DNA of 64,000 nt from Gemmatimonadota bacterium (GTDB taxonomy: Bacteria > Gemmatimonadota > Gemmatimonadetes > Gemmatimonadales > Gemmatimonadaceae), in contig JADJNZ010000002.1 in NCBI GenBank assembly GCA_016714015.1, positions 1 to 64,000 on the forward strand, read 5' to 3'. A program made the position numbers and the translations under genes. A model generated the notes under the pieces. It was given only the letters and a program-made list of their open reading frames with translations, did not search any database and was not told the origin of the DNA. Below, in pieces: positions 27,379-36,911 of this stretch. How positions within the stretch are numbered: position 1 is the first letter of the stretch; each line of letters starts with the position of its first letter.

Positions 27379-28129
27379 ATGCACGCGAAGCAGCAGCAGG
27401 TGGTCCAGTCGTTCATCCGGGTGCGCGCATTCCTCGAGGCACATCCCGCGACCGGGGAGTTGACCTATCGCGGCGCGCGGGAAACGCTCGACGAAGTCAT
27501 CGATCGGTTCTGGGTGCATGCGGGAAACCAGATCTCCGGGAGAGCGCTCGACCGTGGCGAAGTGCGCGCTCAGGCGAAGCTGATCACGCGCCTGCGGGAC
27601 CGGCACATGCGACCGATCGCTGACGATCGCGCGCGCGCAGATCGAGCCGCACTCGGACGCGCGCCTGCCGGTGGCGGTCCGGATGCCGAGGGGCCGGCCC
27701 GGCGTGACGAAGATGCTTCAGGCCTGCGATGGGATGATCGAGGCCGCGCGTGTGTTCGAAGCGGTACTGATCGAGCACGGACTGCCGTCCGACTTCCTCA
27801 CCCGGTTCAGGACCGACCGGGACGAGTTGGAACGGACCTGCTCTCGGCGCGCGACCATGACCGGATCGCATGTGGGCGCGCGCACGGGACTGCAGGTGGA
27901 GCTGCGCCGCGGGCGTCTGGCGGTGGACCGACTCGACGCCGTGGTGCGGGTGGCGTTCGAGGGGGACGAGGTGGTGCTGGCCACGTGGCGCGCCACGAAG
28001 CGCGTGCGTCAGCTGCCCGGTGGTGCGGGCACGCAGAGACCGACTGGCGACGATGCGCGCGAACCGGTGGGCGAGCTGGTGCCGGAGCCGACCACGAGCG
28101 ACGTGAGCAGGCCGCGATTGGTGGCTTGA
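27379..28129 (+). CDS. Conserved protein of unknown function, frameshifted
   Basis: ATG 27379 with ribosome site CGGAGG 8-9 nt upstream. About 250 residues once joined: QVVQSFIRVRAFLEAHP, YRGARETLDEVIDRFWVHAG, LRDRHMRPI, then after an indel near 27618 LTIARAQIEPH, MPRGRPGVTKMLQACDGM and a helical tail. The pattern (helical N-half, HMRPI-IARA motif, MPRG motif) looks like a family of unknown proteins that recurs in Gemmatimonadota, from memory and unchecked. No catalytic motif. The 21-bp repeat array lies just upstream; a shared terminator hairpin follows. Confidence 0.6.
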
Positions 28130-28136
28130 GAAAGGT

Positions 28137-28174
28137 CAACGGCTTGCCCTGGGAGGAATCCGGGCAAGCCGTTG
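28137..28174. terminator. Bidirectional terminator hairpin
   Basis: CAACGGCTTGCCC (28137-28149) pairs with GGGCAAGCCGTTG (28162-28174), 13 bp, between the convergent unknown gene and tRNA-Met. Confidence 0.75.
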
Positions 28175-28196
28175 GGGTCGAGCGCTTGAACAACGA

Positions 28197-28270
28197 TAGC
28201 TGGGGCGGGACTCGAACCCGCGACCCCGGCATTATGAGTGCCGTGCTCTAACCAGCTGAGCTACCCAGCC
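28197..28270 (-). tRNA. tRNA-Met (CAU), elongator
   Basis: 74-nt cloverleaf on the minus strand, anticodon loop CTCATAA. D-arm TAGCTCAGCTGGTTAGAGC, anticodon arm GGCAC/ATGCC region and T-arm GCGGG-TTCGAGT-CCCGC. The sequence around the anticodon (CACTCATAATG) matches bacterial elongator tRNA-Met; a lysidine tRNA-Ile2 also has CAU and cannot be excluded. The first pair is G1-U72, discriminator A73, and CCA is not encoded. Confidence 0.85.
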
Positions 28271-28283
28271 CTGACAGCATCCA

Positions 28284-28312
28284 AAGATAAGGGAGGCCGC
28301 GACCGGTTCCAA
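28284..28312 (-). promoter_or_regulatory. Promoter of tRNA-Met: TTGGAA-17-TATCTT
   Basis: Minus strand -35 TTGGAA (28307-28312), 17-nt spacer, -10 TATCTT (28284-28289), ending 13 nt before the tRNA. The TATCTT box supports reading TAnnTT elsewhere as -10. Confidence 0.6.
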
Positions 28313-28338
28313 CCCCGGCCCGCGGCTCCCGGAACGAG

Positions 28339-28368
28339 AACAGGGCACCCCCGAAAGGATGCCCTGTT
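28339..28368. terminator. Terminator hairpin after tRNA-fMet
   Basis: AACAGGGCA (28339-28347) pairs with TGCCCTGTT (28360-28368), with an inner CC-GAAA-GG, just downstream of the initiator tRNA. Confidence 0.65.
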
Positions 28369-28379
28369 TCGTGAACCAG

Positions 28380-28453
<74 letters not shown>

Positions 28454-28465
28454 TCAGTGAAGGGA

Positions 28466-28493
28466 ATAATAGACGGCGGACCCGGAAAAACAA
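28466..28493 (-). promoter_or_regulatory. Promoter of tRNA-fMet: TTGTTT-16-TATTAT
   Basis: Minus strand -35 TTGTTT (28488-28493) and -10 TATTAT (28466-28471), 16-nt spacer, ending 12 nt before the tRNA. Confidence 0.6.
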
Positions 28494-28516
28494 GCGGGTC
28501 ACGCCACCCATTTCAC

Positions 28517-28544
28517 TTTTTTTTTTTTTTTTTTTTTTTTTTTT
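28517..28544. repeat. 28-nt homopolymer T tract
   Basis: An unbroken run of 28 T (A on the minus strand) between the ftsB stop and the tRNA-fMet promoter, in a chromosome of about 70 percent GC. Its length is unlikely to be exact in an assembly. Confidence 0.9.
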
Positions 28545-28555
28545 CCCTTCGCCGG

Positions 28556-28933
28556 TCACCGTTCAGGCGAGTCAGCCGGGTCCACGAACCGGTAGAGGAT
28601 CTCCTTATCCCCCTTCACCATCCCGAACTCCTCCCGCGCGATCCGCTCCTGCGTCGCTGGATCGCTCTCGACGGCCTTCTTCTGCAACTTGAGCGCCTCG
28701 ACGGCCTTCGTCAGCGAATCCACCGCCGCGCGCTCGCGCGCGAGCTGCCGGCGCTGGCGGAGCAGGTCGATCGTGCCGTACTCCCCGCCCTGCACCGCGA
28801 ACGCCACGATCGCGAGCGCGCAGCAGCCCACCACCACGCGCCCGATGATCTGCTTGTTGGTCAGCGGCTCGCCGGGGGCGCGACGGCCCCTCGGCTTCGC
28901 GGCCCCGCCTCCCCCGGTCTTCTTCGCCGCCAC
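28556..28933 (-). CDS. ftsB: Septum formation protein FtsB/DivIC
   Basis: 125 residues from GTG 28933, 14 nt after the enolase stop. A Lys/Gly/Arg-rich cytoplasmic tail, one membrane helix (VVVGCCALAIVAFAV), then a coiled coil (DLLRQRRQLARERAAVDSLTKAVEALKLQKKAVESD cut by position, residues 57-92) and the family motif REEFGMVKGDKEILYRF. Member of the FtsB/DivIC trans-envelope division complex. Placement behind eno is the classic eno-ftsB order. Confidence 0.88.
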   Translation of the reverse strand: MAAKKTGGGGAAKPRGRRAPGEPLTNKQIIGRVVVGCCALAIVAFAVQGGEYGTIDLLRQRRQLARERAAVDSLTKAVEALKLQKKAVESDPATQERIAREEFGMVKGDKEILYRFVDPADSPER

Positions 28934-28947
28934 GTCGCTTCCTCTGC

Positions 28948-30234
28948 TCAGTCGTTGAGGCCGTAGATCGCGCCGCCCGGGAACTCGGCGTGCGCCCCCA
29001 GCTCCGCCTCGATCCGCAGCAGCTGGTTGTACTTCGCCACGCGGTCGGTGCGGCTCGCCGAGCCGGTCTTGATCTGGCCCGCGTTCGTCGCGACCGCGAG
29101 GTCCGCGATGAACGTGTCCTCGGTCTCGCCCGAACGGTGCGAGATGATCGAGCGGTAGCCGTTGCGGCCCGCCATCTCGATGGTCTCGAGCGTCTCGGTG
29201 AGCGTGCCGATCTGGTTGAGCTTCACGAGGATCGCGTTCGCCACTTCCTCCTCGATGCCGCGGGCGAGCAGCTCGACGTTGGTGCAGAAGAGGTCGTCGC
29301 CCACGAGCTGCACCCGGTCGCCGAGCTTCTCGGTGAGATAACCCCAGCCCTTCCAGTCGCCTTCGGCGAGGCCGTCCTCGATCGAGACGATCGGATACTT
29401 GTTGAGCCACTTCGCGTACATCTCGACCATCTCCTCGGCGGTCTTGATGCCGGCGCCGCTCTTCTTGAAGGTGTACTTCCCCTTCACGTACAGCTCGCTC
29501 GCGGCGCAGTCGAGCGCGATCGCGATCTCGGTGCCCGGGTCGTAGCCGGCGGCGGTGATCGCTTCCATCACGACCTGCAGCGCTTCCTCGTCGCTCTTGA
29601 GGTCGGGGGCGAAGCCGCCCTCGTCGCCGACGCCGGTCGAGAGCTTCCGCTTGACCAGCACCTTCTTGAGCGCGTGGAACACCTCGGCGCCCATGCGCAG
29701 CGCCTCGGAGAAGGTCTCCGCGCCCACCGGGACGATCATGTACTCCTGGAAGTCGACCGTGTTGGTCGCGTGCGCGCCGCCGTTGAGGATGTTCATCATC
29801 GGCACGGGGAGCGTGCGGGCCATCGGGCCGCCGAGGTACTTGTGCAGCGAAAGGTCGACGCTCGCGGCCGCGGCGCGCGCCGAAGCCATGGACACGGCGA
29901 GCATCGCGTTCGCGCCGAGCTTCGACTTGTTCTTGGTGCCGTCGAGCGCGATCATCGCGCGGTCGATCGTCATCTGCTCCGTCACGTCGAGGCCGATGAG
30001 CTCGGGCTCGATCAGCTTCGAGACGTTCGCGACGGCCTTCTGCACCCCCTTGCCGAGATAGCGCTTGGCGTCGCCGTCGCGCATCTCGTTGGCCTCGTGC
30101 TCACCGGTCGAGGCGCCGCTCGGCACCGCCGCGCGGCCGTAGGTGCCGCCTTCGAGGATGACGTCGGCTTCGACGGTGGGATTGCCGCGCGAGTCGAGGA
30201 TCTCGCGGGCCTGGATGCCGATGATGATGGACAT
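28948..30234 (-). CDS. eno: Enolase
   Basis: 428 residues, intact. It converts 2-phosphoglycerate to phosphoenolpyruvate. Visible: the MSIIIGIQAREILDSRGNPT start, the VPSGASTGEHEA loop, metal ligands in ALDCAASE, SIEDGLAEGDW and LVGDDLFCTN, the catalytic Lys in ILVKLNQIGTLTET, and SHRSGETEDTFIADLAVA. The leader (30235-30274) contains TATCTT and a GGCTGAAGGATGTAGG piece of the local repeat family. Followed by ftsB. Confidence 0.97.
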   Translation of the reverse strand: MSIIIGIQAREILDSRGNPTVEADVILEGGTYGRAAVPSGASTGEHEANEMRDGDAKRYLGKGVQKAVANVSKLIEPELIGLDVTEQMTIDRAMIALDGTKNKSKLGANAMLAVSMASARAAAASVDLSLHKYLGGPMARTLPVPMMNILNGGAHATNTVDFQEYMIVPVGAETFSEALRMGAEVFHALKKVLVKRKLSTGVGDEGGFAPDLKSDEEALQVVMEAITAAGYDPGTEIAIALDCAASELYVKGKYTFKKSGAGIKTAEEMVEMYAKWLNKYPIVSIEDGLAEGDWKGWGYLTEKLGDRVQLVGDDLFCTNVELLARGIEEEVANAILVKLNQIGTLTETLETIEMAGRNGYRSIISHRSGETEDTFIADLAVATNAGQIKTGSASRTDRVAKYNQLLRIEAELGAHAEFPGGAIYGLND

Positions 30235-30274
30235 GTCGCTCAGGCTGAAGGATGTAGGGAGAAAGATAGGGCGC

Positions 30275-31025
30275 TCACGCGCCCCGGAAGGGGGGAGAGG
30301 CGATGCCGTACTTCTCGAGCAGGCAGGCGGCCATCGCCTCGTAGGTCTTCCGCGCCAGTTCGTCGCGGTCATCGTAGTCGAGTCCGGCGGTCTGGATCGC
30401 CGGGAGATAATGCATGTGGATGGTGCCGGGATACACCTTGAACTGCCCCTTGTACTGGCGCTCGAGCGCGCCGTACACGAGCACCGGGACGATCGGCGCC
30501 TGTGTCTGGATCGCGAGCACGAACGGCCCCTTCTTGAACGGCCGCAGCGGATACGCGTTTCCGCGGGTGCCCTCGGGGTAGACGCCCACCGAGGCGCCCT
30601 GCTGGATCCGGCTCGGTGGCCGCGGTATAGCTCGCGAAGGCCGACTTACGGTTCGCACGCTCCACCGGGATCATGCCGGCACGGGCCATCGCCGGGCCGA
30701 GCAGCGGCACCCGGAACAGCTCCGCCTTGGCGACGAACTTGATCCAGGGCAGCTTCGCCGCGAGCGCGAAGACGTCGAAGTTCCCCAAGTGGTTCGCGAC
30801 GAAGATGTGCTGCGCGCCGGTCTTGTGCTGCACGTCGTGCTCGATGACGTCCACGCCGCCGACCCAGAGATGCGGCAGGCCCCAGTAGTTGGGGCACCAC
30901 GCATACGGCGACTTCGGCGAGTCCTTCACGCGGAAGAGCGCCGAGAGCAGCACGATGCCACCGAAGACGGTCGTCGAGATCACGAGATTGAGCGCGACCA
31001 GGCAGGCGCGCAGGGTGGCGATCAT
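30275..31025 (-). CDS. plsC: 1-acyl-sn-glycerol-3-phosphate acyltransferase (PlsC-like), frameshifted
   Basis: N-terminal membrane helix, then acyltransferase motif I (HX4D) as NHLGNFD, motif II region AELFRVPLLGPAMARAGMIPVER and, after an extra C near 30610, motif III VGVYPEGTRG and motif IV IVPVLV. It transfers an acyl chain to lysophosphatidate on the inner face of the membrane. The ATG at 31025 directly abuts the thiL stop. Confidence 0.85.
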
Positions 31026-31980
31026 CTAGCGCACCTCGGCGAAGTGGTCATGCGTGCGCGGCAACGCGACGGGCACGCCGCGCTCCTCGGCCACCACTGC
31101 GGCACCGGCGCCGGGGGCCAACGACTCCACGCGACCGATCGCGGTGAGGCGGAGTCCGCCGTGCGCCGCCGCGAAGGCGTGGACGTCCAGCGCCGGCGCC
31201 GCCACGAGCAGTTCATACTCCTCGCCGCTCATGCTCGCCTCGCGCTCCGTCGCGCCGGCGACGCACGGCACCGCGTCGAGGACGATCACACAGCGCACGC
31301 CGCTCGCATGCGCGATGTGGGCGGCGTCGCCGCCGAGTCCGTCGCTGAGGTCGATCGCGGCGGTCGCGCCCTGCGCGGCCAGCCACTGTCCGGCCGCGAT
31401 GCGTGCCTCCGGTCGGGCGAAACGCGCGCGCGCTCCGACGGTCGGGGTGCGGCCGTGCAGCCACGCCTCGAGCGCGGCACCCGGTCCCCCGAGCTCGCCG
31501 GTCACGTAGAGCGTGTCGCCGGGCCGGGCGCCCGCACGCGAGCGGGCGCCCGCCATGCCCGAGCACCGTGATCGCGAGCGCGAGGCGGTCGCCGTCGGTC
31601 ACGTCACCGCCGACGATCGGCGCGCCCTGCGACTTGGCGGCGGCGCCGATGCCTTCCGCGAGGGCGCCGAGCGACGCGCGCCAGCGCTGCGGCACGGTGA
31701 GGGCGAGCAGCACGCCGAGCGGCGCGGCGCCCATCGCCGCGAGGTCCGAGAGCGCGGCCATCGTCGCGCGCCAGCCGATCTCCTCGGGCGTGAGCCAGTT
31801 CGCACGGAAGTGCACCTCTTCGACGGTGCTGTCGGTGCTCACCACGAGACGCGACCCTGCGGGCACGTCGAGCACCGCACCATCGTCGCCGATGCCGATC
31901 GCCGACGTGCCCCACTGCGCGAGCAGGCCGCGCACCGCGTCGAACTCCGCGCCGGGCCCCAGCGTGAGATGGCGGCTCAT
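31026..31980 (-). CDS. thiL: Thiamine-monophosphate kinase ThiL, frameshifted
   Basis: Makes thiamine diphosphate from thiamine monophosphate. AIGIGDDGAVLDVP, STDSTVEEVHFR, ALSDLAAMGAAPLG and GGDVTDGD are the AIR-synthase-fold metal and ATP motifs; after an indel around 31550 (a GGGCGCCCGC palindrome region) come PGDTLYVTGELG and AIDLSDGLGGD. About 317 residues in total. Starts by ATGA overlap with the upstream nnrD gene. Confidence 0.88.
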
Positions 31981-33513
31981 CGCTGCATCCCGACGGCGGG
32001 AAGCGAACCGATCAGGGGCGACTGGAGCGCGGCGCCGTCGATCGCCCAGACGTCGCGCAGCGCGGTGATCACGTCGCCGAGTGAACTGCCGCGCACCGAA
32101 CCGGCCGATGCCGCATGCTCGCCGGCGCGGCCGTGGATCCAGGCGGCGCTCGTCCCCGCGGCGAAGGGATCGTTGGTCTGACCGAGCAACGTCGCGGCGA
32201 TGCCCGAGAGCACGTCGCCGCTGCCGGCGGTGCCGAGCGTCGGCGCACCGGCGGCCGAGACCGCCACGCGGCCGTCGGGCGTGGAGATCACCGTCGGCGG
32301 TCCCTTGAGCACCACCGTCGCGCCGATGGTCTTCGCGAGTTCGGCACCGATCTCGAACCGCCGCTCGAGCACCGTCGACACCGGAAGGCGCATGAGGCGC
32401 CCCGCCTCCACCGGATGCGGCGTCACGATCGCCGGCCGCGCGCCGAGCAGCGAGCCGAGCGTGCGCGGCTCGCCCTCGAACACGTTGAGCGCGTCGGCGT
32501 CGAGCAGCACCGGACCGCGCCAGGCGACGAGCAGCCGCTCGACGAGCGCGCGCGTCATCGCGGTGCGGCCGAGCCCGGGACCGATCAAGAGCACGTGCGC
32601 CCAGCCGAGCACGCGCTCCTGATCCTCGGCGGTCACGGGCCAACGCGCCGCCATCGTCTCGGGGAGCGCCGCCTGCACGACGGGCACGTTGTTGGGATTC
32701 ACCAGCAGTTGCACCATGCCGATGCCGCTCCGCATCGCGCCGCGGGCGGCGAGCATCGGCGCACCGGCCATGCCGTCGCCGCCACCGACGATCGCCAGGC
32801 GGCGACGCACACCCTTGTGCGCGTCGGAGGGGATCGGCGGGATCGCGCCGCGCACCCAGTCGGCGTCGACGAGTTGCGGTGCGCCGTCGGCGAGCTCGGC
32901 GTGGTGGGCGAGGCCGATGTCGAGCACGAGGATCGCCCCCGCCTCGTCGCGCCTGATCAGCAATCCGCGCTTGAGGGTGCCGTACGTGCAGGTGCGCGTC
33001 GCGCGCACCACCGGTGCCGCCACCACCGGTGGTGGCGTCGAGCCCGCTCGGCACGTCGATCGCGACGACCAGCGTGCCGCGGGCGCCGAGCTCGTTGAGG
33101 CGCGCGATCGCCTGCGCCGACTCTCCCTTGGCCTCTCCGGTGGTGCCGGTGCCGAGGATCCCGTCGACGATCACCGCCGGCCAGTTGGCGCGCGCCGCGT
33201 CGTCGACCGCCACGAGTGCCTCCGCGCGCGCACGGGTCGCGTCGGCGCTGCGCGGGTCGCCGAGGGAGTCGACGCTCACGGGGCAACCGGCACGCGCGAG
33301 CGCGCCGGCGACCACCCAGGCATCGCCACCGTTGTTCCCGGTGCCGGCGAAGACCAGCGCGCCGCGCTCGCGCACCTCGGGGATGCGTGCGAGGATCAGC
33401 GCGGCGGTCGTCTCGCCAGCGGCGCGCATGAGCGCGTACGACTCCACGCCGGCGGCGAAGGCGGCCGCTTCGCGTGCCGTCGATTGTGCCGCCGAGGTGA
33501 TCCGCACGCTCAT
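31977..33513 (-). CDS. nnrD: Bifunctional NAD(P)H-hydrate epimerase/dehydratase, frameshifted
   Basis: Repairs damaged NAD(P)HX. The N-terminal YjeF_N epimerase domain shows VFAGTGNNGGDAWVVAGAL and DGILGTGTTGEA; a frame change near 33028 leads into TYGTLKRG and the C-terminal ribokinase-like dehydratase: GGGDGMAGAPMLAARGAM, LIGPGLG, ALNVFEGEP, TPHPVEAGRL and GTAGSGDVLSGI. About 510 residues, normal for the fused enzyme. Confidence 0.88.
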
Positions 33514-33537
33514 GCCCTCACTCCTGTCGCATGCGGG

Positions 33538-33924
33538 TCAGGCCGACGGCGTGGCGTTCCACGGGTAGTCGCGATCGAACGCCTGATGGAAGTCGAAGGC
33601 GCCGATGAAGTCCGCCTTGGAATCGTTCGGCTGGCTCGAGAGCAAGCCGACCTCCACGAGGGTGAAAACGACCTCGCCGAGGTCCGCCGAGTCGCGGACG
33701 CCCCAGTGATCGAGCACGGTGCGCGCGAGCACGCCGTAGCGCTGCAGCGCGAGATCGCGGCATCCCTCGGCCAGCTCGCGGCCGGTGAGGTGCCGGCGCT
33801 CGGTCAGCCGTTGCTGGCAGAACTCGAGGGCGGCGAGCACGAACAGGTACGCGCGCTCGTCGTAGCGAGCCTCGCGCAGCCTGATCCGGTCCATGACGCC
33901 ATCGCGGAAAGCCAGTTCGGGCAT
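33538..33924 (-). CDS. Minf_1886-family protein of unknown function
   Basis: 128 residues: YLFVLAALEFCQQRL, RRHLTGRELAEGCRDLALQR, YGVLARTVLDHWGV and FDFHQAFDRD fit this small conserved family. Function unknown. It lies between nnrD and glyA on the same strand. The 40 bases before it (33925-33964) are G-rich, with runs gggtgggaggtgggagg. Confidence 0.75.
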   Translation of the reverse strand: MPELAFRDGVMDRIRLREARYDERAYLFVLAALEFCQQRLTERRHLTGRELAEGCRDLALQRYGVLARTVLDHWGVRDSADLGEVVFTLVEVGLLSSQPNDSKADFIGAFDFHQAFDRDYPWNATPSA

Positions 33925-33964
33925 TGATGAACTGCGGGTGGGAGGTGGGAGGTGTGAGGGGGCG

Positions 33965-35242
33965 CTACAGATACAGAGGGAACTCGGCGGCCAGCTTCTT
34001 CACGCCCACGTGCACGTCCTTCAGCACCGCTTCGTCGACCGGCGCGGCGAGCACGCGGTCGATGAGTTCGGCGATCCGCAGCATCTCCGGCTCGCGCATG
34101 CCGCGCGTGGTGACCGCGGGCGTGCCGATCCGGATGCCGCTCGTGATGAACGGCGACTGCGTCTCGCGCGGCACCGTGTTCTTATTCACCGTGATCCCCG
34201 CGCGGTCGAGCGCCTGCTCGGCCACCTTCCCCGTGAGCGTCGCGCTCTTGGGGCGCAGGTCGGCGAGCATGAGGTGATTGTCGGTGCCGCCGGAGACGAT
34301 GTGCACGCCATGGCCGACGAGCGCGCCGGCGAGCACCTTCGCGTTCGCGACCACCTGCTTGCAGTAGTCGGTGAAGGCGGGCGCGAGCGCTTCCTTGAAC
34401 GCGACGGCCTTGGCGGCGATCACGTGCTCGAGCGGCCCGCCCTGCGTGCCGGGGAACATCGCCTTGTCGATCGCCTTCGCGTGCTGCGCCTTGCAGAGGA
34501 TCAGGCCACCGCGCGGACCGCGCAGCGTCTTGTGCGTGGTCGTCGTGACGACGTCGGCGAACGGGACCGGGTTCGGGTACACACCGGTCGCCGCGAGGCC
34601 GGCGAAGTGCGCCATGTCGACCATGAAGATCGCGCCGACCTCCTTGGCCGCGTCGGCGAACTGCTGATAGTCGAGCACGCGCGAGTAGGCGCTGTAGCCG
34701 GCGATGATGAGCTTCGGCCGCTCCTTGCGGGGGGTCTCGCGCATCGCCGCGTAGTCGATCAGCCCGTCGTCGGTCACGCCGTAGTGCACCGCGCGGTAGT
34801 TGAGCCCCGAGAAGTTCACCGGCGAGCCATGCGTGAGGTGCCCGCCCTGCGAGAGGTCGAGCCCCATCACCGTCTCGCCCGGCTTGAGGAAGGCCAGGTA
34901 CACCGCCGCGTTCGCCGTCGCACCGGAGTGCGGCTGCACATTGGCGTGATCGGCGCCGAAGAGCTGCTTGGCGCGGTCGATCGCGATCTGCTCGACCTTG
35001 TCCACCACCTCGCAGCCGCCGTAGTAGCGCTTGCCCGGCAGTCCCTCGGCGTACTTGTTCGTGAGCGACGACCCCATCGCCTCGAGCACCGCCGGCGACA
35101 CGAAGTTCTCGCTCGCGATGAGTTCGAGTCCCTCGCACTGGCGGCGCGTCTCCTCGGCGATCAGCTCCGCGATCTCGGGGTCGCTGCCGATCAGGGCGGC
35201 GCCGGGCAGGCGACGCTCCCAGGTGTTGTAGCCGGGCTTCAT
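33965..35242 (-). CDS. glyA: Serine hydroxymethyltransferase
   Basis: 425 residues, intact. It interconverts serine and glycine with tetrahydrofolate. ELIASENFVS, NKYAEGLPGKRYYGG, NVQPHSGATANAAVY, the MVDMAHFAGL PLP-Asp segment and the PLP-lysine motif VVTTTTHKTLRGPRGG are all present. ATG 35242 overlaps the rpiB stop as ATGA. Confidence 0.96.
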   Translation of the reverse strand: MKPGYNTWERRLPGAALIGSDPEIAELIAEETRRQCEGLELIASENFVSPAVLEAMGSSLTNKYAEGLPGKRYYGGCEVVDKVEQIAIDRAKQLFGADHANVQPHSGATANAAVYLAFLKPGETVMGLDLSQGGHLTHGSPVNFSGLNYRAVHYGVTDDGLIDYAAMRETPRKERPKLIIAGYSAYSRVLDYQQFADAAKEVGAIFMVDMAHFAGLAATGVYPNPVPFADVVTTTTHKTLRGPRGGLILCKAQHAKAIDKAMFPGTQGGPLEHVIAAKAVAFKEALAPAFTDYCKQVVANAKVLAGALVGHGVHIVSGGTDNHLMLADLRPKSATLTGKVAEQALDRAGITVNKNTVPRETQSPFITSGIRIGTPAVTTRGMREPEMLRIAELIDRVLAAPVDEAVLKDVHVGVKKLAAEFPLYL

Positions 35243-35684
35243 GCGTTCTCCGGTTCGATCTTGTCCACCCGCTTTCTGGTGGCGACCGCCCTCGAAGGGC
35301 GTGTCGAGGAAGTTCTTGAGGATCTGCACCGCGTCCGTCTCGCTCACGAACCGCGCCGGGAGCACGAGCACGTTCGCGTCGTTGTGGCTGCGCGCGAAGG
35401 TCGCGATCTCGGGGCTCCACACCACCGCCGCGCGCACGCCGTGATGCCGGTTGGCCGGCATAGCACATCCGGAGCCCCGTGCCGCAGAGCAGCACCCCGC
35501 GCTTCGCCTCGCCCGACTCGACCTTCGCGGCGAGCGGGTGCGCGTAGTCGGGATAGTCGGTGGAGGCGGCCGAGTGCGTGCCGATGTCCTCCACCTCGTA
35601 TCCCATCTTCTCGAGCGTCGCGCGGAGGTGCTCCTTCATCTCGAAGCCCGCGTGGTCCGATGCGATCGGGATGCGTTCGGCCAT
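35239..35684 (-). CDS. rpiB: Ribose-5-phosphate isomerase B, frameshifted twice
   Basis: IPIASDHAGFEMKEHLR, HSAASTDYPDYAHPLA and GVLLCGTGLRMCYA, then after one extra G near 35462 ANRHHGVRAAVVW and FARSHNDANVLVLPARF. A second extra base (AAA for AA near 35268) hides the normal end KRVDKIEPENA and its TGA, which overlaps the glyA ATG. The active-site Cys (LLCGTG) is present. Interconverts ribose-5-P and ribulose-5-P. Confidence 0.88.
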
Positions 35685-35686
35685 GG

Positions 35687-36762
35687 TCAGCTCTTCCGCG
35701 GCCACTGCGGCCAGGTGCGGAGCATGCCCTGCACCGCCGCGATCCGGCGCTCGGCGAGCTTGTCGGCGGCGTCATACGTGAGCATCCCTTCATCCTTCGC
35801 GATCGCGTAGACGCCGAGCACCGTGTCGAAGATCTCGTCCGCCTTGCGGAGGGCGCGCTCGCGCGTCCAGCCGGCGACCTCGCCGTAGACGTTGATCACG
35901 CCGCCGGCATTGGCGACGAAGTCGGGGGCGTAGCTGATGCCGCGCTTGTCGAGCGCCGCGCCGTGCTTCTCCGGCTCGAGGAGCTGGTTGTTGGCGCCGC
36001 CGCAGACGATCTCGACCTTGAGCTTGGGGATGGTGTCGTCGTTGAGGATCGCGCCGAGCGCGCAGGGGGCGAAGATGTCGGCCTTGGCCGAGTAGATCTC
36101 GTCGCCCTGCACCGCGGTGGCGCCGAACTCCTCGACCGCGGCCTTCACGCGCTCGGGGCGGATGTCGGTCACGATCAGCTTGGCGCCGACGGCCTTGAGC
36201 TCGCGGCAGAGGTAGGTGCCGACGTTGCCGAGGCCCTGCACGGTGACGGTCTTCCCCTCGAGCGAGGACGAGCCCCACTTCTGCTTGGCCGAGGCCTCGA
36301 TCGCGCGGAAGACGCCGCGCGCCGTCACCGGCGACGGATCGCCCGACTTGTTCGCGAGACCGGCGACGTACTCGGTCTCCATGTGCACGAAGTCCATGTC
36401 GGCGGTGCCGGTGCCGACGTCCTCGGCGGTCACGTAGCGCCGCCGAGGGACTCGACGAAACGGCCGTGCGCGCGGAAGATCATCTCGCGGTTGGTGGTGC
36501 GGTTGTCACCGATGATGACCGACTTGCCGCCGCCGAGGTTGAGGCCGGCGACCGCGTTCTTGTAGGTCATGCCGCGGGCGAGGCGGAGGGCGTCGGTGAT
36601 GGCCTCCTCGTCGGAGCCGTAGTTCCAGAAGCGGGTGCCGCCCAATGCGGGGCCTAGCGTGGTGTCGTGGATCGCGATGATGCCGCGGTAGCCGGCGGAT
36701 TCGTCGGCGCAGAGGACGAGCTGTTCGTGGCCGAGTTTGGCGATGGTGTCGAAGAGATTCAT
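35687..36762 (-). CDS. Glu/Leu/Phe/Val-type amino acid dehydrogenase (leucine/valine dehydrogenase-like), frameshifted
   Basis: NAD-dependent oxidative deamination of a branched-chain amino acid. TTLGPALGGTRFW, the catalytic-Lys motif GMTYKNAVAGLNLGGGKS, then a frame break near 36438 into YVTAEDVGTGTADMDF, and the NAD-binding VQGLGNVGTYL. GGANNQL and FVANAGGVINVYGE complete the fold. About 358 residues. Its neighbours (acyl-CoA dehydrogenase, hydroxyacyl-CoA dehydrogenase, thiolase) suggest branched-chain or fatty-acid breakdown. Confidence 0.85.
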
Positions 36763-36763
36763 C

Positions 36764-36909
36764 TTGGGATGAAGGCTGAAGGATGAATGATGAAAGCGTT
36801 GTGATGCGGAGCGAGGGATGCGGGGGTGGTGCGGGACGCGGGATGCGGGGAGGGGCGGGATGCGAAGGCAGTTCACTTTCACCCTTCATCCTTCAGCCTA
36901 CATCCAAGA
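36764..36909. repeat. Inverted GAAGG repeat enclosing a G-rich core
   Basis: The left arm (36764-36788, gatgaaggctgaaggatgaa) and the inverted right arm (about 36883-36905) flank a core with repeated gggatgcggg steps (36820-36865) that could form a G-quadruplex. It lies between acyl-CoA dehydrogenase and the amino acid dehydrogenase. Confidence 0.65.
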
Positions 36910-36911
36910 GG

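Noticed and set aside
33965..35242. Glycine riboswitch before glyA
   Set aside because: rpiB overlaps the glyA start, leaving no leader for one.
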